Shown: positions 62,705 to 64,000 of the stretch, in pieces | Layout of the letters: every line of letters begins with the position of its first letter | Numbering within the stretch: the stretch's first letter is position 1 | Origin: Pacificispira sp040217575 | GTDB lineage: Bacteria; Pseudomonadota; Alphaproteobacteria; UBA8366; Aestuariispiraceae | Length of the DNA stretch: 64,000 nt | Direction of reading: 5' to 3' | Assembly (NCBI GenBank): GCA_040217575.1 | Contig: JAVJPW010000002.1 | Coordinates: forward strand, 496,001-560,000 | The notes under the pieces: generated by a model | Told to the model about the DNA's origin: nothing | The model's database searches: none | Seen by the model: the letters and a program-made list of their open reading frames with translations, nothing else | Translations under genes and position numbers: made by a program

Positions 62705-63169
62705 GTGCTAATCGGAAAAAGAACAGTTCAACAGGTTGCCGCCCTTCCTTTTGTAATCGTTGATGGAAAAATCGAAATCATGCTGATTACATCGCGCGCA
62801 CGGCGCCGTCTGATCGTGCCCAAAGGGTGGCCGGAAAAGCAGATGTCTGGCGCCGCCGCGGCCCATCGCGAAGCCCGGGACGAAGCCGGCGTCGACGGCC
62901 CGATCGCCGATGACCCGATCGGGTTCTTCAAATACGAAAAGCAGATGTCCGGCGGTTATTCCGTGCCCTGCAACGTTGCCGTCTATCCCATGCTGGTCCG
63001 GTATCAGGCATTGAAATGGCCGGAATCGAAGGAACGAAAGGTCGCATGGTACCCGATCGAGGATGCCGCGCGGTCCGTCGACGACAGTGACCTTGGAAAG
63101 CTGATGGTTAGGGTGGCGAACCAGGGGGTAAGTAAATTGATGCAGTTCGCGGACGGTTCCGAAGCATGA
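62705..63169 (+). CDS. Nudix hydrolase
   Basis: The 154-aa protein starts with GTG 62705 after a GGAG site; an in-frame TTG at 62651 would add 18 residues. The Nudix helix is HREARDEAGVDG, with the upstream glycine in VPKGWPEKQM. The first acidic position of the box is Met instead of Glu, as often seen in the diphosphoinositol-phosphate-type alphaproteobacterial branch. It would cleave a nucleoside-diphosphate-X compound; the substrate is unknown. Its stop overlaps the phosphate transporter start by 4 bp, so the two are co-translated. Confidence 0.88.
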   Translation: MLIGKRTVQQVAALPFVIVDGKIEIMLITSRARRRLIVPKGWPEKQMSGAAAAHREARDEAGVDGPIADDPIGFFKYEKQMSGGYSVPCNVAVYPMLVRYQALKWPESKERKVAWYPIEDAARSVDDSDLGKLMVRVANQGVSKLMQFADGSEA

Positions 63170-64000
63170 ATACCAAGAAAGAATCCCTCGACAAGGATCT
63201 GGAGAAAATTGTCCACGTCGAACATGCGGCGCGAACGATTTCCAGCAGCTTTTCCGCGATCGGTATCGCGGTGGTCTTTCTGGGGCTTTCCGGACTGATC
63301 GCAGGCATGATCTCCGGGGTAGCGGATGAGGGCGCGATCATCGTCGTTGCCGCGATCCTGGGCGGCTATATGGCCCTGAATATCGGGGCGAACGATGTCG
63401 CCAACAATGTCGGCCCGGCGGTCGGCGCGCGGGCGATGACACTTTTCGGTGCGCTTCTGATCGCGGCCATATTCGAAAGTGCGGGCGCCTTGCTCGCGGG
63501 TGGTGATGTGGTTTCCACCATATCAAAAGGGATCATCAACCCGGACCTTGTCCCGGACAGCGACACATTCGTCTGGAGCATGTTGGCCGCGCTTATTTCG
63601 TCGGCCCTGTGGGTCAATCTGGCGACGTGGGTGGGCGCGCCGGTTTCGACCACGCATTCCGTTGTCGGCGGCGTCATGGGGGCGGGCATCGCGTCGGTCG
63701 GGTTCGCACTGGTCAATTGGGGTACGATGGGGGCCATCGCCGCCAGCTGGGTTATTTCCCCTGTTCTGGGTGGGATCGTCGCGGCCCTGTTCCTGGCCTT
63801 TATCAAGATCAATATCATCTATCGCACGGACAAGATCGCGGCGGCACGCCGGTGGATTCCGCTTCTGGTCGCGATTATGGCCGGCGCCTTTGCCTGGTAT
63901 CTGTCGATCAAGGGTTTCAAACGGATCTGGCAGCCGAGCGCGACCGTGATCGGCATCGTCACGGCAACCACCTTTTTTGGTGTCTGGGCGGTGATGTACC
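63166..64000 (+). CDS. PiT-family inorganic phosphate transporter (3' end cut by window edge)
   Basis: The frame is open from ATG 63166 to the right edge, giving 278 codons of an incomplete protein. After a cytosolic leader (1-24) there are several membrane segments. The PiT signature GANDVANNVGPAVGARAMT is at about residues 74-92, and PVSTTHSVVGGVMGAGIAS follows near residue 162. PiT proteins couple phosphate (or sulfate) uptake to protons or sodium. The start is shared as ATGA with the Nudix gene stop. Gene completeness cannot be judged here. Confidence 0.93.
   Translation, partial: MNTKKESLDKDLEKIVHVEHAARTISSSFSAIGIAVVFLGLSGLIAGMISGVADEGAIIVVAAILGGYMALNIGANDVANNVGPAVGARAMTLFGALLIAAIFESAGALLAGGDVVSTISKGIINPDLVPDSDTFVWSMLAALISSALWVNLATWVGAPVSTTHSVVGGVMGAGIASVGFALVNWGTMGAIAASWVISPVLGGIVAALFLAFIKINIIYRTDKIAAARRWIPLLVAIMAGAFAWYLSIKGFKRIWQPSATVIGIVTATTFFGVWAVMY

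Noticed and set aside
1..64000. CRISPR arrays, insertion sequences, prophage or integron features
   Set aside because: I saw no regularly spaced repeats, transposase, integrase or phage structural genes. Gene density and composition are even except for the AT-rich operator near 39.1 kb.

Overview
The window is GC-rich, densely coded bacterial chromosome. It has no rRNA, tRNA, CRISPR, phage or insertion sequence that I could recognise. The gene content points to an alphaproteobacterium, most likely a free-living Rhodospirillales-type organism; that placement is inferred from gene families and gene order, not from a marker gene. Pointers are the tsaD-gpsA block divergent from hemC-hemD-(Mic60-like)-hemY, a grxC-nitrilase pair, a SUV3-like helicase beside an S4 protein, heterotetrameric sarcosine oxidase in soxBDAG order, and a TipN-like polar coiled-coil protein.

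Layout. 1-12.9 kb: the end of rmuC, a CaiB/BaiF CoA-transferase, an unrecognised 397-aa protein, an orphan HlyC-like lysine acyltransferase, a 2-hydroxyacid dehydrogenase, a 1081-aa TipN-like coiled-coil protein, upp, a Tat-type dienelactone hydrolase, a DUF2937 protein, an MFS carrier and a small methyltransferase. 12.9-17.8 kb (minus strand): nitrilase, glutaredoxin, speE, speD, gpsA, tsaD. 17.9-22.5 kb: the hemC-hemD-Mic60-hemY operon with overlapping genes. 22.5-22.6 kb: a candidate small RNA with promoter, closed stem and terminator. 22.8-26.6 kb: a MOSC protein, a LonB-like protease and a sedoheptulose-7-phosphate isomerase.

26.7-35.1 kb is a methylamine block. A dimethylglycine dehydrogenase-like flavoprotein is coupled to a phytanoyl-CoA-dioxygenase-like oxygenase, and these converge on a complete soxBDAG operon. 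Together they could take dimethylglycine (from glycine betaine) to sarcosine and glycine, feeding one-carbon units to tetrahydrofolate. About 4 kb further on, a BetI-like regulator with a striking AT-rich nested palindrome fits the same theme.

35-45.8 kb: a TylF-like methyltransferase, an S4/HSP15-like protein, a SUV3-like helicase, a lipoprotein, a DUF350 protein, a membrane-anchored serine protease, ihfB, a LapA-domain protein, and cobO and cobQ separated by a SYLF-domain protein. 45.8-51.9 kb: a complete peptide/opine-type ABC importer (double ATPase, binding protein, two permeases). 51.9-58.6 kb: a tightly overlapping seven-gene operon of four glycosyltransferases, a histidine phosphatase, a polysaccharide deacetylase and a small membrane protein, which looks like a glycan pathway of unknown product. 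58.9-64 kb: a receiver-Hpt fusion protein, agmatinase, rimO, a Nudix hydrolase and the start of a PiT phosphate transporter cut by the window edge.
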